A stretch of DNA of 64,000 nt from Komagataeibacter europaeus LMG 18890 (lineage in GTDB: Bacteria; Pseudomonadota; Alphaproteobacteria; Acetobacterales; Acetobacteraceae), in the NCBI RefSeq assembly GCF_000285295.1, contig NZ_CADP01000002.1, forward strand, positions 40,976 to 104,975, in the 5' to 3' direction. How positions within the stretch are numbered: the first letter of the stretch is position 1; the number at the start of each line of letters is the position of its first letter. Positions 38,540-49,864 of the stretch are shown here, one piece after another. The translations under genes and the position numbers were made by a program. The notes beneath the pieces were generated by a model, which made no database searches, was not told the origin of the DNA, and saw only the letters and a list, made by a program, of their open reading frames with translations.

Positions 38540-39910
38540 GTGGCGGATGAACGGAATATCGATAATACCGGCCTGTTTGGTGAATTCCGCCGCATGGTGC
38601 GCACGTCCGGGACGGTCGGCGGCATCGCCGCGCGTATCGCCGGGCACAAGATGGGTTTCCGCTCCAACCAGTCCGTTCATGCCGAGGATCTGAAGAGTGT
38701 CCTTGGCGGGCTGAAGGGGCCGCTGATGAAGGGCGCGCAGCTTCTGTCCACCATTCCCGGCGTCCTGCCTGAGGAATATGCCAAGGAACTGGCGCAGCTT
38801 CAGGCCAATGCGCCGCCAATGGGCTGGAATTTCGTCCGCCGCCGCATGTCCGCCGAACTGGGGCCGAACTGGGAACGTAACTTCCGCTCCTTCAACCGGG
38901 AAGCCTCGGCTGCCGCAAGTCTGGGGCAGGTGCATCGCGCCGTGCTGCCCGACGGGCGCGAGGTTGCGTGCAAGCTGCAGTATCCGGACATGAAATCCAC
39001 CGTCGAATCCGATCTCAAGCAGTTCCGCATGGCGGTGGGGCTGTTCTACAGGCTTGACAGCACGATCTGCCAGGATGACGTGCTGGAGGAACTGCAGGAC
39101 CGGCTGTACGAGGAGCTGGACTACCTGCGTGAAGCCGCGAACATGCGGCTGTATCACCTTATGCTGGCGGAATTCGAGGACATCACCATTCCCCGGCCCG
39201 TGGATGCGCTGTGCACCGCGCGCCTTCTGACCATGGAATGGGTCAACGGGCGCGGCATCCAGAAAGTGCTGGACACCAACCCCACGCAGGAGGAGCGCAA
39301 CCGCATGGCGCGCGCCCTGTTCCGCGCGTGGTATGCGCCGCTGTACCGGTATGGCGTCATTCATGGCGACCCGCACATGGGCAACTTCACCGTGCGTGAC
39401 GACTACGGCATCAATCTGCTGGATTTCGGCGCGATCCGGATTTTCCCCTCCCGCTTCGTGCAGGGCATCATCGACCTGCACCGCGCGATCGAGACGGATG
39501 ACGAGGAACTGGCGATGCATGCCTATGAGGCATGGGGCTTCACCAACCTGTCGCTTGATACGGTGCGTGTGCTGAACGAATGGGCGCGTTTCATCTATGG
39601 CCCGCTGCTGGATAACCGGGAACGGTTCATTCAGGAAGACAACGACCCGCAATATGGCCGTGCCGTGGCCGAACGCGTCTATAATGGCCTGAAGCGTACC
39701 GGCGGCGTGCAGCCACCGCGTGAATTCGTGCTGGTGGACCGGTCCGCCGTGGGGCTGGGCAGCGTGTTCCTGCGCCTGAAGGCCAAGGTGAACTGGCACG
39801 AACTGTTCCAGGAACTGGCAGGTGATTTCAATGAGGCCGCATTGGCCCGCAGGCAGGCCGAAGCCCTGCGCACCGCCCGGGTGCCGGCACCACTCGGATC
39901 ACGGAACTGA
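38540..39910 (+). CDS. ABC1/ADCK/UbiB-family atypical kinase
   Basis: A 456-residue protein of the ABC1/COQ8 family, whose members act as ATPases or kinases, often supporting quinone synthesis. Motifs: an N-terminal [17 protein letters not shown] (the KxGQ region), the Ala-rich nucleotide loop [10 protein letters not shown], the invariant lysine in EVACKLQYP, the catalytic loop [11 protein letters not shown], and LLDFGA in place of DFG. In this subgroup the motif reads K-x-A-Q rather than KxGQ. It lacks the C-terminal membrane segments of UbiB and is not next to other ubi genes. The GTG at 38540 has GGAG 10 bases upstream. Confidence 0.88.
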   Translation: MADERNIDNTGLFGEFRRMVRTSGTVGGIAARIAGHKMGFRSNQSVHAEDLKSVLGGLKGPLMKGAQLLSTIPGVLPEEYAKELAQLQANAPPMGWNFVRRRMSAELGPNWERNFRSFNREASAAASLGQVHRAVLPDGREVACKLQYPDMKSTVESDLKQFRMAVGLFYRLDSTICQDDVLEELQDRLYEELDYLREAANMRLYHLMLAEFEDITIPRPVDALCTARLLTMEWVNGRGIQKVLDTNPTQEERNRMARALFRAWYAPLYRYGVIHGDPHMGNFTVRDDYGINLLDFGAIRIFPSRFVQGIIDLHRAIETDDEELAMHAYEAWGFTNLSLDTVRVLNEWARFIYGPLLDNRERFIQEDNDPQYGRAVAERVYNGLKRTGGVQPPREFVLVDRSAVGLGSVFLRLKAKVNWHELFQELAGDFNEAALARRQAEALRTARVPAPLGSRN

Positions 39911-39980
39911 GGGAAATGGGAACGCCCCGGTCGCACCGGCCTCTTGCGTCGGGGCGGTTGCGTCCCCACTGTCTGTAGCC

Positions 39981-42227
<2,247 letters not shown>

Positions 42228-42273
42228 GACAGGCGGACAGCCCCGGCCCTGTACCGGGCAGCGGGAACGGAGC

Positions 42274-43170
42274 ATGTCCCCCACGCTGGAACTGAACGCG
42301 GGCGGCATGCGCCTTGGCCTGCTGCCCGACCTTGGGGGCAGTATCGCGTTCTGGCACAACGGGGCGGGTATGGAATTCCTCCGTCCGGTCAGTGACCCGC
42401 ATCTGGTGGCCCAGCACGGGCGCGCGGTTGCGGGTTATCCGCTGGTGCCGTTTTCCAACCGCGTGGCGGGTGACCATTTCCGTTTCGAAGGGGTGGACTA
42501 TCATCTTGACCCCAGCTTCGCGGGGGAAAACTGCGCCATCCATGGCAACGGGTGGCAGCGGCGGTGGCGAATCGCGCTCCTGTCCGACAGCAGCGCGACC
42601 CTTGCCCTCGATCACACCCCGTCTGGCGCCTATGCGGGCCAGTGGCCGTTCAGCTATCGCGCCCAGCTACGCTATGACCTGCATGAAGCGGGGCTGTCGA
42701 TCGGAATCCTGCTGGAAAACACCGATACGCGCGACCAGCCGGTAGGCATGGGGTTCCATCCCTATTTCCCCCGCCATTCAGGGCTGAAGATAGGGTTTGT
42801 CGCCAGCAGCGTATGGACCAACGGGCCGGACCATCTGCCGCTGCTGCGGATCCCGGCGGAAGGGGACTGCTCATTCGCCCACATGCGGGACGCGGGGCAT
42901 GCGCCGATCGACAACTGCTATGCCGGGTGGTCGGGCAGCGCCTTCCTGCGCTGGCCACGGGCGGGATACGCCCTGACGGTGGAAGGCAGCCCGGAACTGT
43001 CCCACCTCGTGCTGTTTACCCCGCCGGGACTGCCCTATATCGGGCTTGAACCGGTCAGCAACATGAATGATGGCTTCAACCGCGGCACCATTGCCGATAG
43101 CGGCGTGCGCGTGCTGGCCCCCGGACAGGTGATGGAGGGGCATATCCGCATGACGGTGGCACGATGCTGA
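42274..43170 (+). CDS. Aldose 1-epimerase family protein
   Basis: A 298-residue galactose-mutarotase-like protein (COG2017) expected to interconvert alpha and beta anomers of a sugar or sugar phosphate. It shows GFHPYFPR with the catalytic histidine, an early VPFSNRVAGDHFRFEGVDY segment, and YIGLEPVSNMNDGFNR with the catalytic glutamate. AACGGAG lies before the ATG at 42274; a GTG at 42217, inside the uvrB end, is also possible. The true substrate cannot be read from sequence. The last bases overlap the greB start. Confidence 0.87.
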   Translation: MSPTLELNAGGMRLGLLPDLGGSIAFWHNGAGMEFLRPVSDPHLVAQHGRAVAGYPLVPFSNRVAGDHFRFEGVDYHLDPSFAGENCAIHGNGWQRRWRIALLSDSSATLALDHTPSGAYAGQWPFSYRAQLRYDLHEAGLSIGILLENTDTRDQPVGMGFHPYFPRHSGLKIGFVASSVWTNGPDHLPLLRIPAEGDCSFAHMRDAGHAPIDNCYAGWSGSAFLRWPRAGYALTVEGSPELSHLVLFTPPGLPYIGLEPVSNMNDGFNRGTIADSGVRVLAPGQVMEGHIRMTVARC

Positions 43171-43700
43171 AAACCCGGCCGCAATCGGCCACGAAACAGG
43201 ACGGTCCGGCAAAGGGCGGCCTGTCGTGCTATATTACGCCAGGCGGGATCGCCGCCATGCGCGATGAACTGAATGCCCTGCTGCGCGATGAACGCCCGAA
43301 GATCGTGGAAATCGTATCGTGGGCCGCGGGCAATGGCGACCGGTCGGAAAATGGGGATTACCAGTACGGCAAGCGCCGCCTGCGTGAAATTGACCGCCGC
43401 ATCCGGTTCCTGACCAAACGCATCGATAACGCCGTTATTGTCGACCCGGCGGCCCAGCCGCAGCGTGACCGCGTGTTTTTTGGCGCGACGGTCACCTATG
43501 CCACTGAACGCGATGCAGAACGGACCGTTACCATCCTCGGCGTGGACGAGGCCGACATGGCGGCGGGGCAGGTCAGTCTTATCTCCCCCGTTGCAAGGGC
43601 GCTCATGCGCGCGGGCGTGGGCGATGAGGTCCGTCTGGTCACCCCGCGTGGCGAGGAAATGATCGAGGTCCTCGCCATTTCCTATCCATCCGCGTCATAA
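43164..43700 (+). CDS. greB: Transcription elongation factor GreB
   Basis: GreB rescues backtracked RNA polymerase by stimulating transcript cleavage. The N-terminal coiled coil carries the acidic tip (GDRSENGDYQYGKRRLREID), in which GreB-type YQYGKRRLREIDRR is recognisable, and the C-terminal FKBP-like domain follows (FFGATVTYATE, then ISPVARALMRAGVGDEV). The 178-residue length is about 20 longer than E. coli GreB because of a basic N-terminal stretch. The ATG overlaps the epimerase stop (ATGCTGA). Confidence 0.93.
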   Translation: MLKTRPQSATKQDGPAKGGLSCYITPGGIAAMRDELNALLRDERPKIVEIVSWAAGNGDRSENGDYQYGKRRLREIDRRIRFLTKRIDNAVIVDPAAQPQRDRVFFGATVTYATERDAERTVTILGVDEADMAAGQVSLISPVARALMRAGVGDEVRLVTPRGEEMIEVLAISYPSAS

Positions 43701-43812
43701 GAAGGGGGCTGGCCGTGGGGGCAAAGGCATATTATGACGTTTGTTCCCGGCTGGCCCCGATCCCTGGCGGCCGTCACGAACCGGTCCTGTTCCGCGTGGA
43801 GAAAACCCGCCC

Positions 43813-44823
43813 ATGTCTCGCCCCCTGAAGGTTGCTGTCCAGATGGACCCGCTTGGCGGTGTCGATATCAATGGCGATTCCACCTTCGCCATGATGCTGG
43901 AGGCGCAGGCCCGGGGATACGAACTGTTTGTCTATCAGGTCGAGGCCCTGAGCCTGAGCGAGGGCCGGACTGCTGCACAGGGCGGTCAGCGCACCGACCG
44001 CGTCACCGCCCGCGCCCGTCCGGTCACGGTGCGGCGCAGGGCAGGCGACCATGCGACCTTCGGGCCGGAACAGGTCATCAACCTGGCCGACATGGACGTG
44101 GTGCTGATGCGCCAGGATCCGCCATTCGACATGGCCTATATCACCGCGACCCATATCCTTGAACATATCCACGGCATCGGGCCGGGCCGGGCGCTGGTGG
44201 TCAACAACCCCGCCGCCGTGCGTAATGCGCCGGAAAAGATCCTGGTCACGCATTACCCCGACCTCATGCCGCCCACGCTGGTGACATGGGATGTGAAGGC
44301 GATCCTGGAATTCCGCGCGAAGTGGCGTGACATCATCGTCAAGCCGCTGTTTGGCAACGGGGGGGCGGGTGTTTTCCGCATTCGGGAGGACGATCCCAAC
44401 CTGAACGCCCTGCTGGAAATGCATTTTGCCCGGTCGCGGGAACCGCTGATGATCCAGCGTTACGAACCCGCCGTGCGCCGGGGGGACAAGCGCATCATCC
44501 TGGTTGACGGCGTGCCGGTGGGTGCGATCGACCGTATCCCGGCGGAAGGGGAGACGCGTTCGAACATGCATGTGGGCGGCAGGCCGGTGCGCGCGGAACT
44601 GACCGCGCGTGACCGGGAAATCTGTGATGCGATCGGTCCGATGCTGCGCGAACAGGGACTTATTTTTGTCGGAATCGACGTGATTGGTGAATGGTTGACC
44701 GAGATCAATGTCACCTCCCCGACCGGCCTGCAGGAAATCGACCGTTTTGACGGTATCAATACCGCGGGCCTGATATGGGATGCGATCGTGTCCCGTCTGG
44801 TCACGGGCGGCGTGGACGCGTAG
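43813..44823 (+). CDS. gshB: Glutathione synthetase
   Basis: GshB joins gamma-glutamylcysteine and glycine with ATP. The 336-residue ATP-grasp protein starts [20 protein letters not shown], which matches the family opening. It has [28 protein letters not shown] (ATP-binding loop), and near the end [20 protein letters not shown] with the metal-binding Glu and Asn. The ATG at 43813 follows GGAG by 11 bases; the longer upstream frame has no family match. Glutathione is also the cofactor of the glyoxalase I found earlier in the window. Confidence 0.96.
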   Translation: MSRPLKVAVQMDPLGGVDINGDSTFAMMLEAQARGYELFVYQVEALSLSEGRTAAQGGQRTDRVTARARPVTVRRRAGDHATFGPEQVINLADMDVVLMRQDPPFDMAYITATHILEHIHGIGPGRALVVNNPAAVRNAPEKILVTHYPDLMPPTLVTWDVKAILEFRAKWRDIIVKPLFGNGGAGVFRIREDDPNLNALLEMHFARSREPLMIQRYEPAVRRGDKRIILVDGVPVGAIDRIPAEGETRSNMHVGGRPVRAELTARDREICDAIGPMLREQGLIFVGIDVIGEWLTEINVTSPTGLQEIDRFDGINTAGLIWDAIVSRLVTGGVDA

Positions 44824-45047
44824 GAATTGGAAAACGGTGTCCGTGGCAGGCACGATGGTCGTGGCTGTCGTGCCATGTGGCATGGCGTCGGGCAGGGATT
44901 ACGGGCGGTTGCACGGGCTGGATGGCGCGTGGGCAGGTCAGGTGGAATTGTAATGCAGCAGAACGGGACGGATTTGATCATGGCGGATGCAGCACGGAAG
45001 CGGGGCGGATGCGCCGTCTTCCATGGCCTTGGCATGGGAGCAGCCTG

Positions 45048-45761
45048 ATGAGTGACGTTCTGCATGATGAGGCTGCCGAGAAAGTCGTGGAAATACCTTC
45101 CCCCAAATCCGCGCTGGACGCGGCTGCGGTCAAGGCGGCGTACCGTCGCTGGGCCAGCGTGTATGACGCCGTATTCGGCAGCATTTCGGCCTTCGGGCGC
45201 AGGCGCGCGGTCGAAGCCGTCAATAGCCTGCCGGGTTCGCGGGTGCTGGAAGTGGGCGTGGGCACGGGCCTGGCGCTGCCGTACTACCGCAAGGACAAGC
45301 ATATTACCGGCATCGACCTGTCCGGTGACATGCTGGAACGCGCACGCCTGCGCGTAAGGCGGCAGCACCTGTCCAATGTGGACGACCTGCTGGAAATGGA
45401 TGCCGAGGCAACGAAGTTCGCCGATGGCACGTTCGATATCGCGGTGGCGATGTTCGTGGCATCCGTCGTGCCGCACCCGCGTGCGCTGCTGGCGGAACTC
45501 AAGCGCGTGGTCAGGCCGGGCGGGCATATCCTGTTCGTCAACCACTTCCTGGCGCAGGGTGGCGTGCGGCTGGCGGTTGAACGCGGCATGGCGCGGGCAT
45601 CGCATTCACTGGGATGGCATCCCGATTTCGCCATTGAATCGCTGCTGCCGCCGGCTGACCTGCGCCGCGCGACGTTGCAGCCGGTGCCGCCCGCGGGACT
45701 GTTCACCCTGGTCACGCTGCCGCGTGAAGCGGATAGCTGCGCCAGTCCCATGGTGGCGTAA
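45048..45761 (+). CDS. pmtA: PmtA-type phosphatidylethanolamine N-methyltransferase
   Basis: A 237-residue class I SAM-dependent methyltransferase. Motif I is VLEVGVGTGLALPYY (from about residue 66), motif II DLSGDMLERARLR, and motif III RVVRPGGHILFVNHF. The start AYRRWASVYDAVFG and motif I closely follow the short soluble PmtA enzymes of Rhodobacter and Sinorhizobium, which methylate phosphatidylethanolamine to phosphatidylcholine. That substrate is inferred from family, not shown. GGGAGCAG lies before the ATG. The 224 bases between gshB and this gene hold no other feature I can support. Confidence 0.78.
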   Translation: MSDVLHDEAAEKVVEIPSPKSALDAAAVKAAYRRWASVYDAVFGSISAFGRRRAVEAVNSLPGSRVLEVGVGTGLALPYYRKDKHITGIDLSGDMLERARLRVRRQHLSNVDDLLEMDAEATKFADGTFDIAVAMFVASVVPHPRALLAELKRVVRPGGHILFVNHFLAQGGVRLAVERGMARASHSLGWHPDFAIESLLPPADLRRATLQPVPPAGLFTLVTLPREADSCASPMVA

Positions 45762-45777
45762 GCCCCGCAGGGGTTGC

Positions 45778-45802
45778 CAGCCCTGTCCATGTGACAGGGC
45801 TG
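45778..45802 (+). terminator. Strong hairpin after pmtA
   Basis: CAGCCCTGTC (45778-45787) and GACAGGGCTG (45793-45802) form a perfect 10-base-pair stem with loop CATGT, 16 bases after the methyltransferase stop. There is no T run, so it may end transcription weakly or protect the 3' end. It separates the gene from the oxidase-like unit. Confidence 0.55.
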
Positions 45803-45932
45803 AAATGACGATTGCGCGACCACAGGAGCGGCCCACAGGGTCGTTTTTGTGTATAAGGCGCGGTATATGATGAAATCATGGTAACGATTGGCCATGCCAG
45901 ACACCGGCGCATGGCAGCAGGGAGTACATCGT

Positions 45933-47297
45933 ATGCCCACAGGCACACAGTTCGGGGCAGATGCGGTGCGGGAGGCTGGCGGATCCTGTGGCTACAGGAC
46001 GGTTGGCATGCTGTACCTCGTCATGGCGATCGTGGCTGGAATGGTCGGTGGCCTGCTGGCTGTTGGCCTTCAGGCCGGATTGCTGCCCCAGACGCTGACC
46101 GACGCATGGGCCGGGGGTGATATCGCCGGCGCCGCGGGGCGCATCGGTCGCCGCCATGGCATGATGATGGTGTTCTTCTGTGTGCTGCCCGCCCTGTCTG
46201 GCGGCTTCGGCAACTGGTTCGTGCCGCTGCTGCTGCGTGCCCGCGCGCTGGCTTTCCCGCGCATGGCGCTGGTGGGGTGGGGACTGGTCGCCGCCAGCTT
46301 CGTGGCTGTCCTGGCGGGGCTGTCCCCCGCTGTGCCCGCGCAGGTCTCGCTGCTGGCGCTGATGGCGTGGTGCCTTGGCATGCTGCTGCAGGCCATCAAT
46401 ATGGTGGCCACCGTCCTGAACATGGGGCCGATGGATCAGCGCCTGCGTGACATGCCCATATTCGTATGGGCGCAGGGCCTGACGGCCATGATGGCTGTCA
46501 TGGTCATGCCGGTACTGGCGGGTGGGCTGACGCGCATCGTGCTGTCCGGTGGAGACATGTCCGGGCAGATTGACGGCTTGCTGCATGTTTTCGCCGGTCC
46601 TGAAATCGCGCTGCTGCTGCTGCCGTCCATCGGGATCGTGTCACAGGTCATTGAAACATTTTCCCGCGCGCCGCTGCAGATGCCGCGCGTGGTACTGGGT
46701 GCGCTGGTCGTGATGTCGGTCGGCGGTGGCTCGGTATGGGTGCATGACCTGCTGCATGGTGGCCTGGCGCATATGGCGGCCCCTGCGGTCAGTGTCCAGC
46801 TTGGGCTGATTGTCCTGCCGGTGCTGGCGGTTCTGCTGGCATGGGCGCGCACGGTCCGGGCGGGGCATGTGCAGGCCTCGGTTCCCATGGAATGGGGGGC
46901 AGGGTTCGTGGCGTTGCTGCTGGTGGGATCTGGCATGTCGCTGCTGCCCGGCGGCATGGCGAATGTGCATGCGGCAACGCTGTATGCCGCCATGTTCGCG
47001 CTGTTCGCCGGTTTTTATTACTGGATTGGCAAGATGCTGGGTCATGTCGCCCCGGTGGGTGCAAGTCGTGTCCATTTCGGGCTAACGGTAGGGGGAACGA
47101 TGCTGTCGCTTATGGCGTTCCATGGTCTGCCTGGCGTCATGGGGGCGGTGCTGATGGGCCTGTCGGTCGTGGTGTTTGCCGGGATCGTGGTCCGCGTTGG
47201 CATGGAGCCCGGCACGTCACTGCCTGCCAATTACTGGGGACCGGGTGCGCGCACCCCTGAATGGCAGACGCCATCCCCCACGCGTGGAGATGCATGA
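45933..47297 (+). CDS. Degenerate heme-copper oxidase subunit I-like protein
   Basis: A 454-residue protein with about 12 membrane segments that aligns with cytochrome c oxidase subunit I (CtaD) through conserved pieces such as GGFGNWFVPL, AFPRM and FAGFYYWIGKM. The two low-spin heme histidines are kept (H75 in RRHGMMMVFF; H346 in NVHAATLY). The oxygen-reducing site is mostly gone: HPEVY reads GPEIA (222-226), so the CuB His and cross-linked Tyr are lost. WAHHM reads WVHDL, keeping only H271. The heme a3 His is Asn344. The K-channel lysine and the propionate-binding Arg pair also seem absent. The ATG at 45933 follows AGGGAG by 8 bases; an ATG at 45894 is also in frame. The frame is intact. 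ctaB follows, and no subunit II or III gene is near. Confidence 0.85.
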   Translation: MPTGTQFGADAVREAGGSCGYRTVGMLYLVMAIVAGMVGGLLAVGLQAGLLPQTLTDAWAGGDIAGAAGRIGRRHGMMMVFFCVLPALSGGFGNWFVPLLLRARALAFPRMALVGWGLVAASFVAVLAGLSPAVPAQVSLLALMAWCLGMLLQAINMVATVLNMGPMDQRLRDMPIFVWAQGLTAMMAVMVMPVLAGGLTRIVLSGGDMSGQIDGLLHVFAGPEIALLLLPSIGIVSQVIETFSRAPLQMPRVVLGALVVMSVGGGSVWVHDLLHGGLAHMAAPAVSVQLGLIVLPVLAVLLAWARTVRAGHVQASVPMEWGAGFVALLLVGSGMSLLPGGMANVHAATLYAAMFALFAGFYYWIGKMLGHVAPVGASRVHFGLTVGGTMLSLMAFHGLPGVMGAVLMGLSVVVFAGIVVRVGMEPGTSLPANYWGPGARTPEWQTPSPTRGDA

Positions 47298-48259
47298 GCA
47301 TGAGTGGCGCCATCACAACGCCCGACGCGGCTGATACCGCCCCCATTACCTATGACGCCGCCCGCGTGGGTACGGAAGCCCGTGACTGGCTGGTGCTGCT
47401 CAAGCCGCGTGTCATCTCGCTGGTGGTGTTTACCGGGGCGGCGGGCCTGTATATGGCACCAGGGCCGATCAACCCGCTGGTGGCGGCTGTCAGCATCCTA
47501 TGCATATGCATGGCTTCAGGTGCAGCGGGTGCGATCAACATGTGGTACGACCGCGATATCGACGCGGTGATGAAGCGTACGGTGACCCGTCCGATTCCCA
47601 ACGGGCGCGTAAGTCCCGATGCGGCGCTGGGTTATGGGATCGGCCTGTCGGTGGCGTCCGTCATCCTGATGTGGCTGGCCACGAATGCCCTGGCTGCGGG
47701 CATCCTTGCGTTTTCCATTTTCTTCTATGCCGTCATCTACACCATGTGGCTGAAGCGTTCGACGCCGCAGAACATCGTGATCGGTGGGGCGGCGGGTGCG
47801 TTCCCGCCCATGATCGGGTGGGCTGCCGCCACTGGGTCGATGGCGGTGATGCCGGTGGTGATGTTCGGTATCATCTTCCTGTGGACGCCGCCGCATTTCT
47901 GGTCGCTGTCGCTGTATGCGTGCAAGGATTACGGTCGGGCCGGTATCCCTATGCTGCCGGTCGTGCGCGGGGCACGGCATACACGGTGGCAGATCCTGTG
48001 GTACACGATCATCCTGACCGCCGTGTCGCTGGTGCCGTCTTTCATGCATCTGGCTGGCTGGCTGTATACGGCTGTAGCCAGCGTGCTGGGCGCTGGGTTC
48101 ATCTGCTGCGCCATCGGAGTGCTGCGTGACAGGCAGGATGCCAATGGTGTCAGCCTGACCGGCGATGGCCCGGCACGCCGCTCGTTCCGCTATTCGCTGG
48201 CTTACCTGTTTTTCCTGTTCCTTGGCCTGCTGGCCGACCATGCCTTTATCGCCCACTGA
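47294..48259 (+). CDS. ctaB: Protoheme IX farnesyltransferase (heme O synthase)
   Basis: CtaB adds a farnesyl chain to heme b, making heme O, needed by bo3-type quinol oxidases and as precursor of heme A. The 321-residue membrane protein has the prenyl-diphosphate motif NMWYDRDIDAVMKRT (N82, D86, D90) and the second conserved loop with the KRSTPQNIVIGGAAGAFPP and WTPPHFW segments. The ATG at 47294 overlaps the upstream stop (ATGA); an ATG at 47300 is possible. In acetic acid bacteria the main terminal oxidase is a heme-O-using quinol oxidase, which would explain retention of this gene. Confidence 0.95.
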   Translation: MSMSGAITTPDAADTAPITYDAARVGTEARDWLVLLKPRVISLVVFTGAAGLYMAPGPINPLVAAVSILCICMASGAAGAINMWYDRDIDAVMKRTVTRPIPNGRVSPDAALGYGIGLSVASVILMWLATNALAAGILAFSIFFYAVIYTMWLKRSTPQNIVIGGAAGAFPPMIGWAAATGSMAVMPVVMFGIIFLWTPPHFWSLSLYACKDYGRAGIPMLPVVRGARHTRWQILWYTIILTAVSLVPSFMHLAGWLYTAVASVLGAGFICCAIGVLRDRQDANGVSLTGDGPARRSFRYSLAYLFFLFLGLLADHAFIAH

Positions 48260-48294
48260 TCGGGCAGTTTTTATCCATACGGGAGTTCGGGCAG

Positions 48295-48441
48295 ATGGAT
48301 CAGGCAACAGCGGTGCAGGTTACACCACAGATGGAAGCGCAGGAGGCAGCGCGTCGGCACAAGGGGCGCATTCGTGCCGTGGCGATTACGCTTTCGGCAC
48401 TGGCAGCCATCCTGTATGCGCTCAGCCTTGCGCCTATATGA
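48295..48441 (+). CDS. 48-residue single-span membrane protein (CoxF-like)
   Basis: The product has a polar N-terminus, a basic patch RRHKGRIR, then one hydrophobic helix (about residues 28-46, AVAITLSALAAILYALSLA). GGGAG lies about 11 bases before the ATG. In alphaproteobacterial oxidase operons a small one-helix protein (CoxF) stands right after ctaB with the same layout, so I read this as its remnant or counterpart. Similarity is by size, topology and place only. The gene ends 34 bases before repeat copy B. Confidence 0.6.
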   Translation: MDQATAVQVTPQMEAQEAARRHKGRIRAVAITLSALAAILYALSLAPI

Positions 48442-48474
48442 AGGCACGTTTCAAAATAACAGACTGATAAAAAT

Positions 48475-48555
48475 GAAAGTTTCTGGTGAAGCTTTCTTGA
48501 AAAAAGCTTTGGCAAACGTCGCCTTTCCTGAAGGAAGGCAGTAGCCAGAATCTTC
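48475..48555. repeat. Intergenic cloverleaf-type repeat, copy B
   Basis: Same element as copies A and D, more degraded. Outer arms GAAAGTTTCTGG (48475-48486) and CCAGAATCTTC (48545-48555) pair with one bulge. GAAGCTTT (48488-48495) pairs with AAAGCTTT (48503-48510) apart from the end base. The second hairpin (GCCTTTCCTGAAGGAAGGC, about 48520-48540) is shifted. It starts 34 bases after the last gene of the oxidase-like unit. Confidence 0.7.
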
Positions 48556-48635
48556 ATTATGGTTTGCGGGACGTTTCATAATGGACGGGGCGTCAGTCTG
48601 CTTGCCTGCGTCCGCAGTCCGGTCATGACCGTCAT

Positions 48636-48669
48636 AAAAAAGGCCCGCATCAGGTGATGCGGGCCTTTT
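48636..48669. terminator. Bidirectional rho-independent terminator
   Basis: GGCCCGCATCA (48642-48652) pairs perfectly with TGATGCGGGCC (48655-48665). The stem is flanked by AAAAAA on the left and TTTT on the right, so it can act in both directions between the ctaB unit and the convergent Tim44-like gene. Confidence 0.88.
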
Positions 48670-48693
48670 CGCCTTCAGATCATGAACCGCAGG

Positions 48694-49668
48694 TCAGCGG
48701 CGTGGCGTCTGCTGGATGGCGGACAGCAGCCATGTACCCGTCCCGGCCGAACGGACAAACGTCCACAGTTCGGTTACGGTGGTGCGGTTGGCCGGATCGC
48801 CATCGATCACGCGGCCCGTCATGTCGGTGGTGATGTCGATCATGGAATACTGCATGGCGACGGTGGCGTAATCAAAGCCGTTTTCACGCCAGCTTTCCAC
48901 CAGGTCACCACGCTCAAACCGGATATCCGACACCACGTTACGTGCGCCACGGCTGGCCAGATCGTTTAGCTGGCTGCTGAAGTAGGACACCATTTCCGGC
49001 GTGGCCATGTGCTGCATGGCCCCGACGTTCTGCTGGCTCCATGCCGTCTGGATATTGATCAGCGCCTGCTGGAACGCCTGGTAATCCGCTGCCGTAATGG
49101 CGACGCCCACCGGCTGCTGGCCACCACCCTGTGGCACCGGCCCCGCCGCCGGGCGCTGCATGCCGAAGGGTACGGCATTGCCGCCATTGGCGCGGCTGCC
49201 AGCAAAACGGCGGATGGCCCAGCGGACGATGAAGAAGACCAGCGCCAGCTGGATCAGCAGCCCAAGGAAACCGCTGCCCCCCATGCCGGAACCGAACATG
49301 CCGTGCCCGAACATCATGCCAAACAGGCCCGCGCCGATCAGGCCGCCCATGAAGCCATTCATGAACGGATGGCGGGGCCGCGCCATGGCCATGGCACCCG
49401 CGCCAAACGGCGCCTGCGCACCATAGCCGGGCGTGGGCTGCGGGCGGGGTGTCATGGTGCGCTGGAACGGGGTCGCGCCAAACGGGGCGGTCTGTGATGG
49501 CGCGGGCGCGCTGTAGGTGCGTGACCCACGGCTACCCATGGAGAAGCCACCACCCGCACGGGCGTCAGCCACATCGGGATGGGCCAGCAGCGGCAGCATG
49601 GTCAGGGCCGCGCTGGCAGCAAGGACGATGCTTTTACGCGGCATCTGGCGCGAAGAATTCTGTTTCAT
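48694..49668 (-). CDS. Tim44-like domain protein, secreted or membrane-anchored
   Basis: A 324-residue protein with a signal peptide (about residues 1-36, ending in ADARA) and a Gly/Pro/Met-rich region with two short hydrophobic stretches (about 103-125 and 131-150). A C-terminal Tim44-like alpha+beta domain follows (about 190-324, ADYQAFQQALINIQTAWSQQN, then ELWTFVRSAGTGTWLLSAI). Bacterial Tim44-like proteins are widespread; most have no known role, so I give none. The gene is transcribed toward the strong terminator at 48636-48669. Confidence 0.8.
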   Translation of the reverse strand: MKQNSSRQMPRKSIVLAASAALTMLPLLAHPDVADARAGGGFSMGSRGSRTYSAPAPSQTAPFGATPFQRTMTPRPQPTPGYGAQAPFGAGAMAMARPRHPFMNGFMGGLIGAGLFGMMFGHGMFGSGMGGSGFLGLLIQLALVFFIVRWAIRRFAGSRANGGNAVPFGMQRPAAGPVPQGGGQQPVGVAITAADYQAFQQALINIQTAWSQQNVGAMQHMATPEMVSYFSSQLNDLASRGARNVVSDIRFERGDLVESWRENGFDYATVAMQYSMIDITTDMTGRVIDGDPANRTTVTELWTFVRSAGTGTWLLSAIQQTPRR

Positions 49669-49864
49669 CTGGGTCAGGGTATCTGCAATCCTGTGTCGGA
49701 ACCATCATTATCCTGTGGCCGCCATGATTTCGGGCCACTTGTTACAGATATAGGTAAGCCCGCGCGTCCATAACAGGGGCAACGGGCTTACAGACACATG
49801 AAATCACGGAAAGGGCAAGAGACTGCTGGAAACGTCAGTCCCGCAAGCATCCTGCAACCACAAG

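Noticed and set aside
38540..39910. The altered KxGQ motif of the ABC1 kinase as loss of function
   Set aside because: K-x-A-Q seems to be the normal form in this subgroup, and the Ala-rich loop, lysine, HGDPHMGN and DFG are all intact.
45888..47297. The subunit I-like gene as a frameshifted pseudogene or sequencing error
   Set aside because: The frame is continuous, aligned pieces around each lost ligand are in register, and losses are single-residue changes rather than shifts.
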